From Alphaproteobacteria bacterium (GTDB lineage Bacteria; Pseudomonadota; Alphaproteobacteria; Micropepsales; Micropepsaceae), in contig CANIHD010000009.1 of assembly GCA_947467345.1 (NCBI GenBank), forward strand, positions 1-64,000: a stretch of DNA of 64,000 bases. The letters are read 5' to 3'. The notes under the pieces were generated by a model, which was not told where the DNA came from, did not search any database, and was given only the letters and a program-made list of their open reading frames with translations. Both the position numbers and the translations under genes were made by a program. Shown here piece after piece: positions 35,176 through 44,404 of the stretch (position 1 is its first letter; each line of letters starts with the position of its first letter).

Positions 35176-35218
35176 CCCTCGTTCCGGTCCTCCCCCGGTG
35201 CGAGGGTTCGTTATTTTT
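35176..35218 (+). terminator. Rho-independent terminator after the PRC-barrel gene
   Basis: CCCTCG (35176-35181) pairs with CGAGGG (35201-35206), with an inner CCGG/CCGG pairing, followed by a T-rich run TTATTTTT. A shorter ACCCGC/GCGGGT hairpin lies just upstream near 35150. Confidence 0.7.
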
Positions 35219-35282
35219 GGCATTCTCTTTCGTTCGAAAAATGGGACCTGTAGATTCTTTCGGCAGCGCCGGATGAATCGCC

Positions 35283-35918
35283 ATGATCCTCCATAGCTTC
35301 TTCAGTTCTTCCGCAGCCTATCGCGTGCGCATCGCGCTCCATCTCAAAGGCCTCACTGTGGAGTATGCGGCGCATCATGTGCGCCGGGGCGAACAATTCA
35401 CGCCGGACTATTTGGCGCTCAATCCGCAAGGTCTGGTGCCTGCGTTGGAGACCGACAGCGGCACAGTGCTCACGCAATCTCTCGCCATCATCGAATGGCT
35501 GAACGACAAATATCCAACGCCGCCTTTGCTGCCATCTGACGTCGATCAACGCGCGCAGGTTCGCGCCTTCGCCTATGCCATCGCGTGCGAAATTCACCCG
35601 GTGCAAAATTTGCGCGTGCTCCGGCGCCTGCGCAAAAAGGAAGGGCTCAGCGCGGAACGCGTGAATCTTTGGGCCCGCGAGGTCACGGAGGAGGGGCTGG
35701 ATTCCTGTGAAAAACTGGCAACCGGGTCTGCCACGCGCTTTCTCTACACAGACGCGCCGTCGCTGGCGGATATCTGCCTCGTGCCGCAGCTCGCCAATGC
35801 CCGCCGCTGGGGCTCCGATATCGCCCGCTGGCCGAGGCTCGCATCCATCGATGCAGCCTGCTGTGCCCTGCCTGCCTTCATCGCTGCGGCGCCAGAAAAC
35901 CAGCCGGACGCTGAATAA
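35283..35918 (+). CDS. maiA: Maleylacetoacetate isomerase (zeta-class GST)
   Basis: 211 residues. The zeta-GST signature SSSAAYRVRIAL is at residues 8-19, then NPQGLVPALE and LTQSLAIIEWL for glutathione binding. It isomerises maleylacetoacetate, or maleylpyruvate in gentisate routes, to the fumaryl form using glutathione. The latter reaction would fit a gentisate-type pathway with the bicupins, but no fumarylacetoacetase is nearby. Stands alone between terminator and transporter. Confidence 0.9.
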   Translation: MILHSFFSSSAAYRVRIALHLKGLTVEYAAHHVRRGEQFTPDYLALNPQGLVPALETDSGTVLTQSLAIIEWLNDKYPTPPLLPSDVDQRAQVRAFAYAIACEIHPVQNLRVLRRLRKKEGLSAERVNLWAREVTEEGLDSCEKLATGSATRFLYTDAPSLADICLVPQLANARRWGSDIARWPRLASIDAACCALPAFIAAAPENQPDAE

Positions 35919-35999
35919 ATCGCGAGAACGGTCGCGGCATATTGACTCCCGCCAGCACGGGGGTATGAACCTTGGTGGAAGTCTTCTTACGGCGCTCCA

Positions 36000-36830
36000 G
36001 TGCACGGCGAACTGACCGGAACCCTTCTCGTGATCTGTGGCTTGGCCTTCGCCTGGGGCGTTCGGCACGGTCTGGATGCCGACCATCTGGCCACGATCGA
36101 TGGGCTGGCTCGCCGCGCCGCCGGCAACCGTCCAGGCCTCGCCAGTTTCGCCGGCACGCTGTTTTCGTTCGGCCACGGGCTGGTGGTTTTAGCGGTGGCC
36201 GTGGGTGCCTCGTTTGCCGCTTCGCGCTGGCATACGCCCGGTTGGCTTGAACTCAGCGGCACGGTCGTTTCGGTCGTCTTTCTCCTGGGCCTCGCTTTTC
36301 TCAATTTACATGCGGTATGGACCACTCCGCATCATCATGTGGTCGTGCCAACCGGGCTGAAATCGCGGCTATTCAATCGGTTGGTCTCGGTGGAGCACCC
36401 ACTCGTCATCATGGGCGTGGGCATGTTGTTCGCGCTCTCCTTCGACACGATCTCGCAGGCGGCCTTATTCGCTGCCGCTGCGGCGCAGTTCGGCAGCGTC
36501 GGTCACACGCTGTTGGTCGCGGGCGCCTTCGTGGCCGGCATGATGCTGGCCGACGGGTTGAACGGATTTTGGATCGCCCGGTTGATCCGGCGCGCTGACC
36601 GACGCGCGGCTTTGGCCTCGCGCATCATGGCAACCTCTGTCGGTCTGGTCAGCCTGGCAGTGGGCGCCTTCATCGTCATCAAGCTGGCGTCACCTGTTGC
36701 TGAGGCGTGGGCGGAAAACGCTGGACTATGGATGGGCGTGGGCGTGATCGGCGTGGTCGCAGTGGCCTTTGGGGGCGCTATGCTATTTGCTGGCAAGGGC
36801 GCGTCGCACGATCACGCGCCCGCCGAATAG
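36000..36830 (+). CDS. NiCoT-type nickel/cobalt permease
   Basis: 276 residues, multi-spanning. The metal-recognition motif RHGLDADHLATID (22-34) corresponds to the RHAxDADHI of HoxN/NixA. FSFGHGLVV and ALSFDTIS match motifs II and III in shortened form, and the tail HDHAPAE may bind metal. No ATG is in frame near the start, so GTG 36000 is used. It imports Ni2+ or Co2+. No nickel enzyme or cobalamin genes, and no B12 riboswitch, are visible nearby. Convergent with the cytochrome b561 gene. Confidence 0.83.
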   Translation: MHGELTGTLLVICGLAFAWGVRHGLDADHLATIDGLARRAAGNRPGLASFAGTLFSFGHGLVVLAVAVGASFAASRWHTPGWLELSGTVVSVVFLLGLAFLNLHAVWTTPHHHVVVPTGLKSRLFNRLVSVEHPLVIMGVGMLFALSFDTISQAALFAAAAAQFGSVGHTLLVAGAFVAGMMLADGLNGFWIARLIRRADRRAALASRIMATSVGLVSLAVGAFIVIKLASPVAEAWAENAGLWMGVGVIGVVAVAFGGAMLFAGKGASHDHAPAE

Positions 36831-36837
36831 CTTTTGT

Positions 36838-37365
36838 CTACGGAAGCATTCTTTCCAACACATCGTCGCCGCGAAATATGCCGTGATAGAGCGCGGCAGC
36901 AACGTGCAGCGCGATAACGCCCATCAGCACATTTGCCAGAATTTCGTGCGTCTCTTCGCCGAACTCGCCCAGCGCCGAATCCGGCGCGGCGAGTGACGGC
37001 AATGGAATGATTCCGAAAAGCTGAAACATCGCCCCTTCGTTTGATGCGGCCAGCAAGCCAGACGCCGGCATGACGATCAGCAGCACATAGAGCAGGCGAT
37101 GCGTGGCCCAGCCGACAATCTGCTGCCAGCGTGGAATGTGCGTGGAAGGCGCCACCGGATTGGAAAGCCGCGTGAACAGCCGCCACGTCGCGAGAATGAT
37201 GATCAACACACCGATCGTAGCATGCACGTTGGACGTGGCATCGACCTTCTGGCCCTCGTCATGGGGCCCCATCGTCCAGGCGGCGATGAATTGCGCGACG
37301 ACCAGCACGAAGATCGACCAATGCGCTGCCTTGGCGCCGGTTGTGTAGGTCTGCGACTCCGCCAT
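36838..37365 (-). CDS. Cytochrome b561
   Basis: 175 residues from ATG 37365, four membrane helices. Heme-ligand histidines are in KAAHWSIF, NVHATIG, THRLLYVLL and ALHVAAALYHG. The layout is that of bacterial CybB, which passes electrons between ubiquinol and acceptors such as superoxide. The long upstream extension of the frame to 37608 overlaps the next gene antisense and is not coding. Confidence 0.88.
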   Translation of the reverse strand: MAESQTYTTGAKAAHWSIFVLVVAQFIAAWTMGPHDEGQKVDATSNVHATIGVLIIILATWRLFTRLSNPVAPSTHIPRWQQIVGWATHRLLYVLLIVMPASGLLAASNEGAMFQLFGIIPLPSLAAPDSALGEFGEETHEILANVLMGVIALHVAAALYHGIFRGDDVLERMLP

Positions 37366-37502
37366 GCGACGAATCTCCGGATTCCGATGCCAGCTTAGAA
37401 TTATAAGGGGTGAAGCGGTAGCAATCTGGGTGAGCGGCGGCGGCGTTTCCGCGCAGCGAACGGCCAGCGTGTTTATTCCACGCCGACCGTACGCCCTCGA
37501 AT

Positions 37503-38204
37503 CTAATTCGTTGCGAAGCAGTAGAAGCGCCCGGCGCCGCCGGTGGTGACCAGCGCCTCGGCGGAGCAGCCCGCCGTGGTGTGCGAGGAATTCCACGACG
37601 TGTTCCATTGGCTTTGGCGGTCGTGGTGGCCGATCATGGCGTGATCTTCGGCGCTGTCCGACGTCCAGTTCTTGCAGGTGCGGTCGCCGCCCGCTGAGGC
37701 TGTGCCCGGTGGGAATGCGCGGCCATGCGAATCCGAACCGGTCAGCATGTCGTGCTCATTGTTGACGCCTTCGGCGCGGCCGACGCGCGCCGGAACCAGC
37801 TCGCCTTTTTCGGTCAAAGCCGTTTCGACAAAGATGAGGTTTGAATCGCGCTGCACATCGCCGTGCAGATCGGCGAGGCTGCCGGCAATCATGACGCCGC
37901 GAGAGTTGAACCAAGGACCATTACCAATCCGGTCGCGTGCGTTCACGGACGGCGTTTGCGGCGTGCCTTGCGTGCTCAGATAGGCGCGCCATACGCGCGT
38001 AGCCGGCGAACCCGCCGCTTGCGCGAGCCGCTGGCAAATGGCGTCGGCGCCGGCGAGGCCGCCGAGATTGCCGCTATGTTTTTCGCCGGTAACGAAAAAG
38101 CTCATGCGGTCAGGTGTCAACGGCGCCGGTGCTTGTGCGGCCATCACCGCCGCTGTGCCCAGCAATGTCGCCGCAATGGCGGCGAGAATGATCTGTCTGT
38201 TCAT
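37503..38204 (-). CDS. Secreted lectin-like protein (DUF1554/endostatin-like)
   Basis: 233 residues with a signal peptide MNRQIILAAIAATLLGTAAVMA. The mature region FFVTGEKHSGNLGGLAGADAICQRLAQAAG and WRAYLST, plus the C-terminal RTCKNWTS...CSAEAL...RFYCFA cysteines, match a family with collagen-XV/endostatin or C-type-lectin-like folds (DUF1554). It is probably periplasmic or surface exposed; ligand unknown. Confidence 0.75.
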   Translation of the reverse strand: MNRQIILAAIAATLLGTAAVMAAQAPAPLTPDRMSFFVTGEKHSGNLGGLAGADAICQRLAQAAGSPATRVWRAYLSTQGTPQTPSVNARDRIGNGPWFNSRGVMIAGSLADLHGDVQRDSNLIFVETALTEKGELVPARVGRAEGVNNEHDMLTGSDSHGRAFPPGTASAGGDRTCKNWTSDSAEDHAMIGHHDRQSQWNTSWNSSHTTAGCSAEALVTTGGAGRFYCFATN

Positions 38205-38306
38205 GCGATTGCTCTCCCCAAAATCCTGCGCGAGTTTAGCACGGTCTTCGCCGCGCCAAACGCACAGAGCTGTTATTCTTTGTGCCCAAAGTTTCGGCAG
38301 CGCGGT

Positions 38307-39365
38307 TTAGAGATCCAACGTGTTAGGCGCGAAGATTTCTTCCAACGCCACTTTGCGCGACGCAAGACCCTGCTCGTGCACATATTGGGTCACGGTATCC
38401 AGAACCTTGCGTGAAGACTTGAGCCCATACGGCATCACGTCGCGCTTGAGTGCGGCTTGTGCGTCGGCATCCAGAGCGCCGACTTGGGCGTTGATATCGA
38501 TCCAGGCTTGCGCCTCTTTGCGCACCTGCTCCTTCGCCTTGACGAAGGCGGAGTAGATGTTCAGCGCCACCCATGGGTGTTTTTCGTACAGCGCGCGCTT
38601 CATCACCATTATGTGGTTGATGGGAAACAGCCCTGTCTTGTCGTAATAGCGTTTGGCTTCCGCGGCGCGGTCGGGGAAGAGATATTTGATTCCCGGCTCT
38701 TTCGAGATGTCGACGCGGCTGCGATCGACCAGGTTCTGGTCGGTGATGTAATGCACGCAGGCGTCCAACTCGCCTTTCACCAGCATCTCGCCGATGCTGC
38801 TGGTCGGCGGAATCTGTTCGAGGCTGACGCCCGGCGGCGCCTTGAAGCCGGTGGACGTGCCATGACTCTTGTCGGCATTGCGCTCCATGAACCATTTCAT
38901 GTCGCTCGGCTTCACGCCGAATTCGTGTTCCAGCGCGCCGCGCGCCCAGATGGCGGCGGTTTGTTGAAACTCGGGCACGCCGACGCGCTTGCCCTTCAAA
39001 TCCGATGGCATCTGAATCCCCGACGCCGTGGTGACGATGCATTGCGTGTGGAAAAACGTGCGGAACGTATAGACGGGGAGGCCTACCCAATCGCGATTGC
39101 CAAGCGAGGTCGCGATGGAAAGCGTCGACAGGCTCATTTCGGAAAGGTCGAAATCGCCGTAGCGGAGCTGACGCCAGAACATTTCGGACGGGTGGCAGGT
39201 GGTTGGTACCAGACGAATGCCTTCAACCGGGATGCGCCCTTCGATAATGGGCCGTGTGCGTGGATTGTCGCTCAGCGCTATGGCGAGCTGCAATACGTTG
39301 CGCCCCGCATAGGTTTGATCCTGCACGAGCTTTGTGTTGTAGGAATTTTCTTCGCTCGTCACCAT
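38307..39365 (-). CDS. 4,5-dihydroxyphthalate decarboxylase-like / periplasmic-binding-fold protein, copy 1
   Basis: 352 residues. It belongs to the Pht5-like group that shares the fold of ABC-type binding proteins: LQLAIALSDNPRTRPIIEGRIPVEGIRL, a FDLSEMSLST block, then LKGKRVGVPEFQQTAAIWARGALEHEFGV. It lacks a signal peptide, which supports a cytoplasmic enzyme. Its start overlaps the stop of the third-transcribed Rieske oxygenase by 7 bases, making it the last gene of an MDR-Rieske-Rieske-Rieske-decarboxylase operon. Activity and substrate are inferred from the family. Confidence 0.8.
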   Translation of the reverse strand: MVTSEENSYNTKLVQDQTYAGRNVLQLAIALSDNPRTRPIIEGRIPVEGIRLVPTTCHPSEMFWRQLRYGDFDLSEMSLSTLSIATSLGNRDWVGLPVYTFRTFFHTQCIVTTASGIQMPSDLKGKRVGVPEFQQTAAIWARGALEHEFGVKPSDMKWFMERNADKSHGTSTGFKAPPGVSLEQIPPTSSIGEMLVKGELDACVHYITDQNLVDRSRVDISKEPGIKYLFPDRAAEAKRYYDKTGLFPINHIMVMKRALYEKHPWVALNIYSAFVKAKEQVRKEAQAWIDINAQVGALDADAQAALKRDVMPYGLKSSRKVLDTVTQYVHEQGLASRKVALEEIFAPNTLDL

Positions 39366-40630
39366 TTTGCAATCAGCTCCTTCTCGAAAATGTCGCGCCA
39401 GTTTGTGCCCTTGGGAATGATGCGGTCGTGCGGGCGCACGGTTCTATAGGTGCGGGCGTCGGCGCCCCTAGGCTGTCCGCCGTTTTGAACGACGTTGATC
39501 GCGTCGAGGAGAAGCCGGCGCATCGCCACAACGGCCTTATCGCTGGTGCCAAGGAATTCTTTGGAGCGATCGCAGATCGGGCCCATGCCCTCCTGCAGCG
39601 CGAAATCCTGTGTGTTGATGCCTTCAATGCCGGTGAAGGTTTGGGTCTTCTGCTTGGCGCGGTTGATCATGTAGTCGTTCGATTGATTGCGCTTCAGACG
39701 GAAAGTCCCCGGAATCATTTCGTCGGGACCGCGTCCCATCTCGGATTCGCGCTTCAGTTTCCATTCGTCGCTCATCTCAATGGTGGCGTCGTACGCGCAA
39801 TTCCAATTGTAGACAAAGGTGGAATGGTCATCGATCGGCACCCAAACATGCCCGTCGAGACGCGGCACTACGTTTTTTCCGCCGAACCAGCCCATGACGT
39901 TGGCGCGCATCTGCTGCGCAGGCATCACGTAATGATAGACGCGGAGATAATTGCCTTCGTCGCCCATGTCGCGCGTCGAGACATAGTAATAGCCGTAATC
40001 GGTGCGTTCGACATCGATATGCGGCGAGCGATCGCGCTGGCGCAGCACATCCGTGTTGCCGATATGGTTGTTGTGCGCGAAGGAAGAATGCGCCGTGTCC
40101 AGGCCGCCCTCGAGCCCTTGCAGCCAATTGCAGTTTTCATAGGTCTTGGAGACGTTGCGCTTCTCTGGCGGCGCGCGCAGCCACTCATAGTCAGGCGCGT
40201 CGGGCATTAATTCCTTGGGCCCAAGATAGGCCCACACCACGCCGCCTTTTTCGTAAGTCGGATAGGCGGGCAGCTTGACCTTGGCTTGCAGCGTCGTGCC
40301 CGCGGGCTCCGACGGCATGTCGGTGCAATTGCCGTGACGGTCGAATTTCCAGCCGTGATAGACGCAGCGCAATCCGCATTCTTCGTTGCGCGCGAAGAAC
40401 AGAGGCGCGCGCCTATGCGGGCAATAAGCGTCCACGAGACCGGGATTTCCGTCGCTGTCGCGGAACGCGATGAGGTCCTCCCCCAGAAGGCGCACGCGCA
40501 AGGGCGCGCCGTCGGGTTCGGGTAATTCCGTCGAAAGGCATGCGGGAATCCAATAGCGCCGGAATAGTTCGCCGGCCGGCGTGCCGCGTCCGACGCGCGT
40601 AATTTTGGTGTTTTCTTCCGGTGTCAGCAT
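39359..40630 (-). CDS. Phthalate-4,5-dioxygenase-type Rieske oxygenase, paralog A
   Basis: 423 residues. The Rieske 2Fe-2S ligands are C70, H72, C89 and H92 (CPH...CVYH). The mononuclear iron ligands include D178-TA-H181-SSFA-H186. The domain layout and length match single-component-type oxygenases (phthalate dioxygenase, vanillate demethylase), which need a reductase of the kind encoded at 62306-63292. No beta subunit is encoded. Third of three tandem paralogs in transcription order, 10 bases after paralog B. Confidence 0.9.
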   Translation of the reverse strand: MLTPEENTKITRVGRGTPAGELFRRYWIPACLSTELPEPDGAPLRVRLLGEDLIAFRDSDGNPGLVDAYCPHRRAPLFFARNEECGLRCVYHGWKFDRHGNCTDMPSEPAGTTLQAKVKLPAYPTYEKGGVVWAYLGPKELMPDAPDYEWLRAPPEKRNVSKTYENCNWLQGLEGGLDTAHSSFAHNNHIGNTDVLRQRDRSPHIDVERTDYGYYYVSTRDMGDEGNYLRVYHYVMPAQQMRANVMGWFGGKNVVPRLDGHVWVPIDDHSTFVYNWNCAYDATIEMSDEWKLKRESEMGRGPDEMIPGTFRLKRNQSNDYMINRAKQKTQTFTGIEGINTQDFALQEGMGPICDRSKEFLGTSDKAVVAMRRLLLDAINVVQNGGQPRGADARTYRTVRPHDRIIPKGTNWRDIFEKELIAKW

Positions 40631-40640
40631 AGGCGTCGCT

Positions 40641-41927
40641 CTACCATTGCGTCATCAGATCAGGCGCTAGCACGCTTTGCCAATCGGCGCCCGTCGGCAC
40701 GATATTGTCCCAGGCCCGCACCGAACGATGGCTTGCCGGATTAAGCCCGCGCGGATCGCCGCCTGCTTCCACCACAGCAATCGCTTCAAGAAGGAGACGG
40801 CGCATGGCGACGATGGCCTTGTCGCTGGTGCCGAGGAATTCCTTCGAACGATCGCAGATCGGTTCCATGTTCCCCTGCACCATGTTTTCCTGCAGCGCGA
40901 AGTCTTGAGTGTTGACGCCAGCGATGCCGGTGAACGTCTTCGTCTTCTGCGCGGCGCGGTCGATCATGTAATCGTTGGAGCGGTTCCGCTTCAGGCGAAA
41001 CGTGCCGGCAATAATATCTTCCGGCGCACGGCCAAATTCCGCTTCGTGCTCGGCGATCAATTCCGGCGTCAGCTGTACGTGCGGATCGCAATTGTAGTGA
41101 ATATTGTAGACCCAGGTAGTGACGTCATCAATTGGCACCCAGATGTGTCCAAAATTGCGCGGCACAGCGGTCATCTTGCCATCCCAGGTGCGCACATGGC
41201 CGCGCTGCTGACCGGTCGGCATGAAATAATGATAGGCGCGCACGTAGAAGCCGTCGTCGCCCAGGCTGCGATGCGATGAATAGGTGTAGCCATAATCGGT
41301 GCGTTCGACTTCGATGCGAGGCGCCTTATCGCGCAGGCGAAGTTCGTTTTTGGATGTGAGATTGTTGTTGTGCGCGAACGAGGAATGCGCGGTGTCGAGA
41401 CCGCCTTCCAGTCCTTGCAAATAATTGCAGCCTTCGAAGGTTTTTGAGACATGGCGCTGCGAGTCCGGCGCGCGCATCCACTCGTAATCGGGATGCGGCG
41501 GCTCTTTGTCCTTCGGGCCCATATATGCCCACACCACGCCGCCTTGTTCGAAGCAGGGATAGGCGACGAGTTTCACCCTGGCTTGCAGCGTGGTGCCGGC
41601 AGGTTCGGACGGCATGTCGACGCAATTGCCGGCGCGGTCGAATTTCCAACCGTGATAGACGCAGCGCAGCCCACATTCTTCGTTGCGTGCGAAGAACAAT
41701 GGCGCGCGCCGGTGCGGACAATAGGCATCGACAAGCCCGAGCTGACCATCACTGTCGCGGAAGGCGATGAGGTCCTCGCCCAGCAGGCGTAAGCGCAACG
41801 GAGCGCCATCGGGTTCAGGAAGTTCGCTGGAAAGGCAGGCCGGCAGCCAGTAACGGCGGAGCAGGTTTCCGCACGGGGTCCCCGGACCCACGCGCGTCAC
41901 CCGTTCGTTTTCCGCTGCTGTCAGCAT
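40641..41927 (-). CDS. Phthalate-4,5-dioxygenase-type Rieske oxygenase, paralog B
   Basis: 428 residues. The same ligand set as the neighbours is present: CPHRRAPLFFARNEECGLRCVYH and GGLDTAHSSFAHNN. It differs in the substrate-pocket half, with HVRTWDGKMTAVPRNFGHIWVP and a few extra residues near QENMVQGNMEP. Middle gene of a tandem triplet; 56 bases separate it from paralog C upstream. Start ATG 41927. Confidence 0.9.
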   Translation of the reverse strand: MLTAAENERVTRVGPGTPCGNLLRRYWLPACLSSELPEPDGAPLRLRLLGEDLIAFRDSDGQLGLVDAYCPHRRAPLFFARNEECGLRCVYHGWKFDRAGNCVDMPSEPAGTTLQARVKLVAYPCFEQGGVVWAYMGPKDKEPPHPDYEWMRAPDSQRHVSKTFEGCNYLQGLEGGLDTAHSSFAHNNNLTSKNELRLRDKAPRIEVERTDYGYTYSSHRSLGDDGFYVRAYHYFMPTGQQRGHVRTWDGKMTAVPRNFGHIWVPIDDVTTWVYNIHYNCDPHVQLTPELIAEHEAEFGRAPEDIIAGTFRLKRNRSNDYMIDRAAQKTKTFTGIAGVNTQDFALQENMVQGNMEPICDRSKEFLGTSDKAIVAMRRLLLEAIAVVEAGGDPRGLNPASHRSVRAWDNIVPTGADWQSVLAPDLMTQW

Positions 41928-41983
41928 TGTTAAGCTCCCACGCCGGCCCGTTCAGCAGCCGGCGTTCGGAAAGCCGTGAAGCG

Positions 41984-43252
41984 TTACCATTTCGCTTTCA
42001 GATCGTCCGCCATCGCCTCTTTCCAGTCGGCGTCTTGCGGAATGACGCGGTCATAGGCGCGGATATCGCTATAGATGCTGGGGTTGAGCCCGCGCGGATC
42101 GCCACCGTCTTCGTTCGTCTTGATCGCTTCCAAGAGAATGCGGCGCATGGCGACAATGGCTTTGTCGCTGGTGCCGAGGAATTCTTTCGAGCGATCACAG
42201 ATCGGACCCATGCCTTCCTGAAGCGCAAAGTCCTGCGTGTTGACGCCGAGAATGCCGGTGAAGTTCTTGGTCTTCTGCATCTGCCGGTCGATGAAATAAT
42301 CGTTCGACTGGTTGCGCTTCAGACGGAACGTGCCGGGAATGACGTCGGTCTTGCCGCGTCCGGCAGCCGTTTCGCGCGCTTCAACGGCGTTCAGCTCAAG
42401 CTCGTCCTCGGGATGCGGGCCGGCCATGATGTTGTAAACGTGGACGGTGTAGTCGTCGATCGGCACCCAGATATGGCCGTCGAGACGCGCCGGATTGTTG
42501 CGGGTACCTTCGTAACCGATGATCGACGCGCGCATTTGCTGTGCCGGCATCACAAAGTGATAGACGCGCATATATTTGCCGGCGTCCACTTTGCGCGTTG
42601 ACGCGTAATAGTAGCCGTAATCCGTGCGCTCGACGTCGAGATGGGGCGACTTGTCGTGCTGGCGAAGATTGTCGCGCGCGCCGAGTTTGTTGTTGTGTGC
42701 GAACGATGAGTGCGCGGTGTCGAGGCCGCCTTCGAGCGCCTGCAGATAGTTGCAGTTCTCGAACGTCTTGGAGACGAAGCGGTGCGAGGCCGGCGCGCGG
42801 GTCCATTCGTAGTCGGGTTCCGGCGGCTGTTTGTCTTTCGGGCCCATATAGGTCCAGACCACGCCGCCTTTTTCGACGCAGGGATAGGCCAGCGTCTTCA
42901 CCTTGGCCTGAAGCGTCGTGCCGGCGGGTTCGGACGGCATGTCGACGCAATCGCCGTGGCGGTCGAATTTCCAGCCGTGATAGACGCAGCGCAGGCCGCA
43001 TTCTTCATTGCGCGCGAAAAACATCGGGGCGCGACGGTGCGGACAATAGGCGTCCAACAGCCCGACATCGCCGTTCGAGTCGCGGAATGCGATCAGGTCT
43101 TCGCCCAGGATTCGTACCCGGAGCTGGGCACCGTCCTTCTCCGGCAATTCGCTGGAGAGGGCGAGGGGCCACCAATAGCGGCGGAACATCTTGCCAGCCG
43201 GGGTTCCGGGACCGACGCGCGTGACGCGCACGTTTTCTTCAACCGTAAGCAT
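41984..43252 (-). CDS. Phthalate-4,5-dioxygenase-type Rieske oxygenase, paralog C
   Basis: 422 residues with intact Rieske (C70, H72, C89, H92) and mononuclear iron motifs. The first 110 residues are nearly identical in pattern to paralogs A and B; the region around RASIIGYEGTRNNPARLDGH and the acidic HPEDELELNAVEARE segment is distinct, implying a different substrate. Start ATG 43252 with GGAGA just upstream. First of the three oxygenases after the dehydrogenase gene. Confidence 0.9.
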   Translation of the reverse strand: MLTVEENVRVTRVGPGTPAGKMFRRYWWPLALSSELPEKDGAQLRVRILGEDLIAFRDSNGDVGLLDAYCPHRRAPMFFARNEECGLRCVYHGWKFDRHGDCVDMPSEPAGTTLQAKVKTLAYPCVEKGGVVWTYMGPKDKQPPEPDYEWTRAPASHRFVSKTFENCNYLQALEGGLDTAHSSFAHNNKLGARDNLRQHDKSPHLDVERTDYGYYYASTRKVDAGKYMRVYHFVMPAQQMRASIIGYEGTRNNPARLDGHIWVPIDDYTVHVYNIMAGPHPEDELELNAVEARETAAGRGKTDVIPGTFRLKRNQSNDYFIDRQMQKTKNFTGILGVNTQDFALQEGMGPICDRSKEFLGTSDKAIVAMRRILLEAIKTNEDGGDPRGLNPSIYSDIRAYDRVIPQDADWKEAMADDLKAKW

Positions 43253-43281
43253 GTCGTCTCCTTAATTCGTCTCAGCTCTAT

Positions 43282-43302
43282 CTTCCGCCGCCGGGGCGGA
43301 AG
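43282..43302. other. Intergenic hairpin between dehydrogenase and oxygenase genes
   Basis: CTTCCGCC (43282-43289) and GGCGGAAG (43295-43302) form a perfect 8-bp stem with a 5-base loop, between the MDR gene and Rieske paralog C on the minus strand. There is no T-run, so it is more likely an mRNA processing or stability element than a terminator. Confidence 0.5.
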
Positions 43303-43309
43303 GACTTCC

Positions 43310-44404
43310 TCATCTCCACGGCTCAATCGTGACGTGGATGGACTTTTCCGGCAACTCACCTCCGACCATGCGCAAAGCGTGATCGACGTCGTTCAGACCC
43401 ATCACATGGGTGCTGATCAGGTCTAGCGGGAATTTACCCGACTTCATCGTCTGCAAGGCGATCTCGACCGCCTCGAAAGAATGGCCCCGTGTCCCGCTCA
43501 AATGGGCCTGATTTTGGATCAGGCGGTCAATGTCGAGCGGCGCCGCCGTCTTCTTATAGGCGGTGCAGAGCATCTGCCCACGTTTTTTGAGTAAGGCAAT
43601 TCCCGCATTGATGATTTCCGGCCCGGCGCTTGACACGTCAATCACCGTGTCGGCCATCTTCCCGCCCGTGATGCGGCGGATTTCCTCGCGCGGATCGCCT
43701 TGGTCGAGAGCGATGGCGTGGGTGGCGCCCAATTTCTTGGCGATCTCGAACCGTTCAGTGTGGCGTGACAGCCCGGCGATGACGACGTTCTGAGCCCCGG
43801 CGGCTGCGGCGGCCACGATGGAGCCGAAGCCCTGCTGGCCGGGGCCCACGACAACAATGGTCTTCTCCGGTCCCGCTTCGCCGTCGAGGTAGGCCCATTG
43901 GAAGCCGTTACCGAGCGGCAGCGCCATCGCTGCAACATGTGGCGCTATCCCATTGGGGATTTTGTGAAAAATGGTTCTCGGGTGGAGGTAAAGATAGCGG
44001 CTGTGGCCGCCATAAAGCGATGGTGACACTGACAACGGCGTGGTGCCGTAGCGTATTCCCCCGGTCCGAATGTCTGTCTCAACGCAGGAACGGTATTCCC
44101 CGCTCCTGCAATAGGCGCAGTGACCGCACGGGAGATATTCTTCGAGCGCGACGTAGTCGCCTTCTTTCACGCCCCAACGGCTCTTGGCTGTCGCGCCCAA
44201 AGCTTCGACATAGCCCACGATCTCATGGCCGAGTATCGCGGGGGCGAGCTTGTCGCTTTTGTATTTGTTGACGTCGGAGCCGCAGATGCCGTTCGCGACG
44301 ACACGCAGGAGGCCCGAATCGTCCGCCGGATCGGGCAGGGGAATTTCGCGCAGCTCGGTGGTTTTCGGCGCGGTCATTACCGCGGCCAGCGAGGTCCCTG
44401 CCAT
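43310..44404 (-). CDS. Zinc-dependent medium-chain dehydrogenase (MDR), copy 1
   Basis: 364 residues. Catalytic zinc region GICGSDVNKYK and GHEIVG; structural zinc lobe CGHCAYCRSGEYRSC; Rossmann site VVGPGQQGFGSIVAAAAAG. It resembles threonine/sorbitol dehydrogenase-type MDRs. Located directly upstream of three Rieske oxygenases, it could oxidise a dihydrodiol or an alcohol side chain. It is not the Gfo/Idh-type Pht4 of the classical phthalate route. Confidence 0.85.
   Translation of the reverse strand: MAGTSLAAVMTAPKTTELREIPLPDPADDSGLLRVVANGICGSDVNKYKSDKLAPAILGHEIVGYVEALGATAKSRWGVKEGDYVALEEYLPCGHCAYCRSGEYRSCVETDIRTGGIRYGTTPLSVSPSLYGGHSRYLYLHPRTIFHKIPNGIAPHVAAMALPLGNGFQWAYLDGEAGPEKTIVVVGPGQQGFGSIVAAAAAGAQNVVIAGLSRHTERFEIAKKLGATHAIALDQGDPREEIRRITGGKMADTVIDVSSAGPEIINAGIALLKKRGQMLCTAYKKTAAPLDIDRLIQNQAHLSGTRGHSFEAVEIALQTMKSGKFPLDLISTHVMGLNDVDHALRMVGGELPEKSIHVTIEPWR

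Noticed and set aside
35919-35999. Possible cobalamin riboswitch before the Ni/Co permease (GGTGGAAGTC string)
   Set aside because: The region is only about 80 bases and lacks the B12-box and the paired stems of a cobalamin riboswitch.
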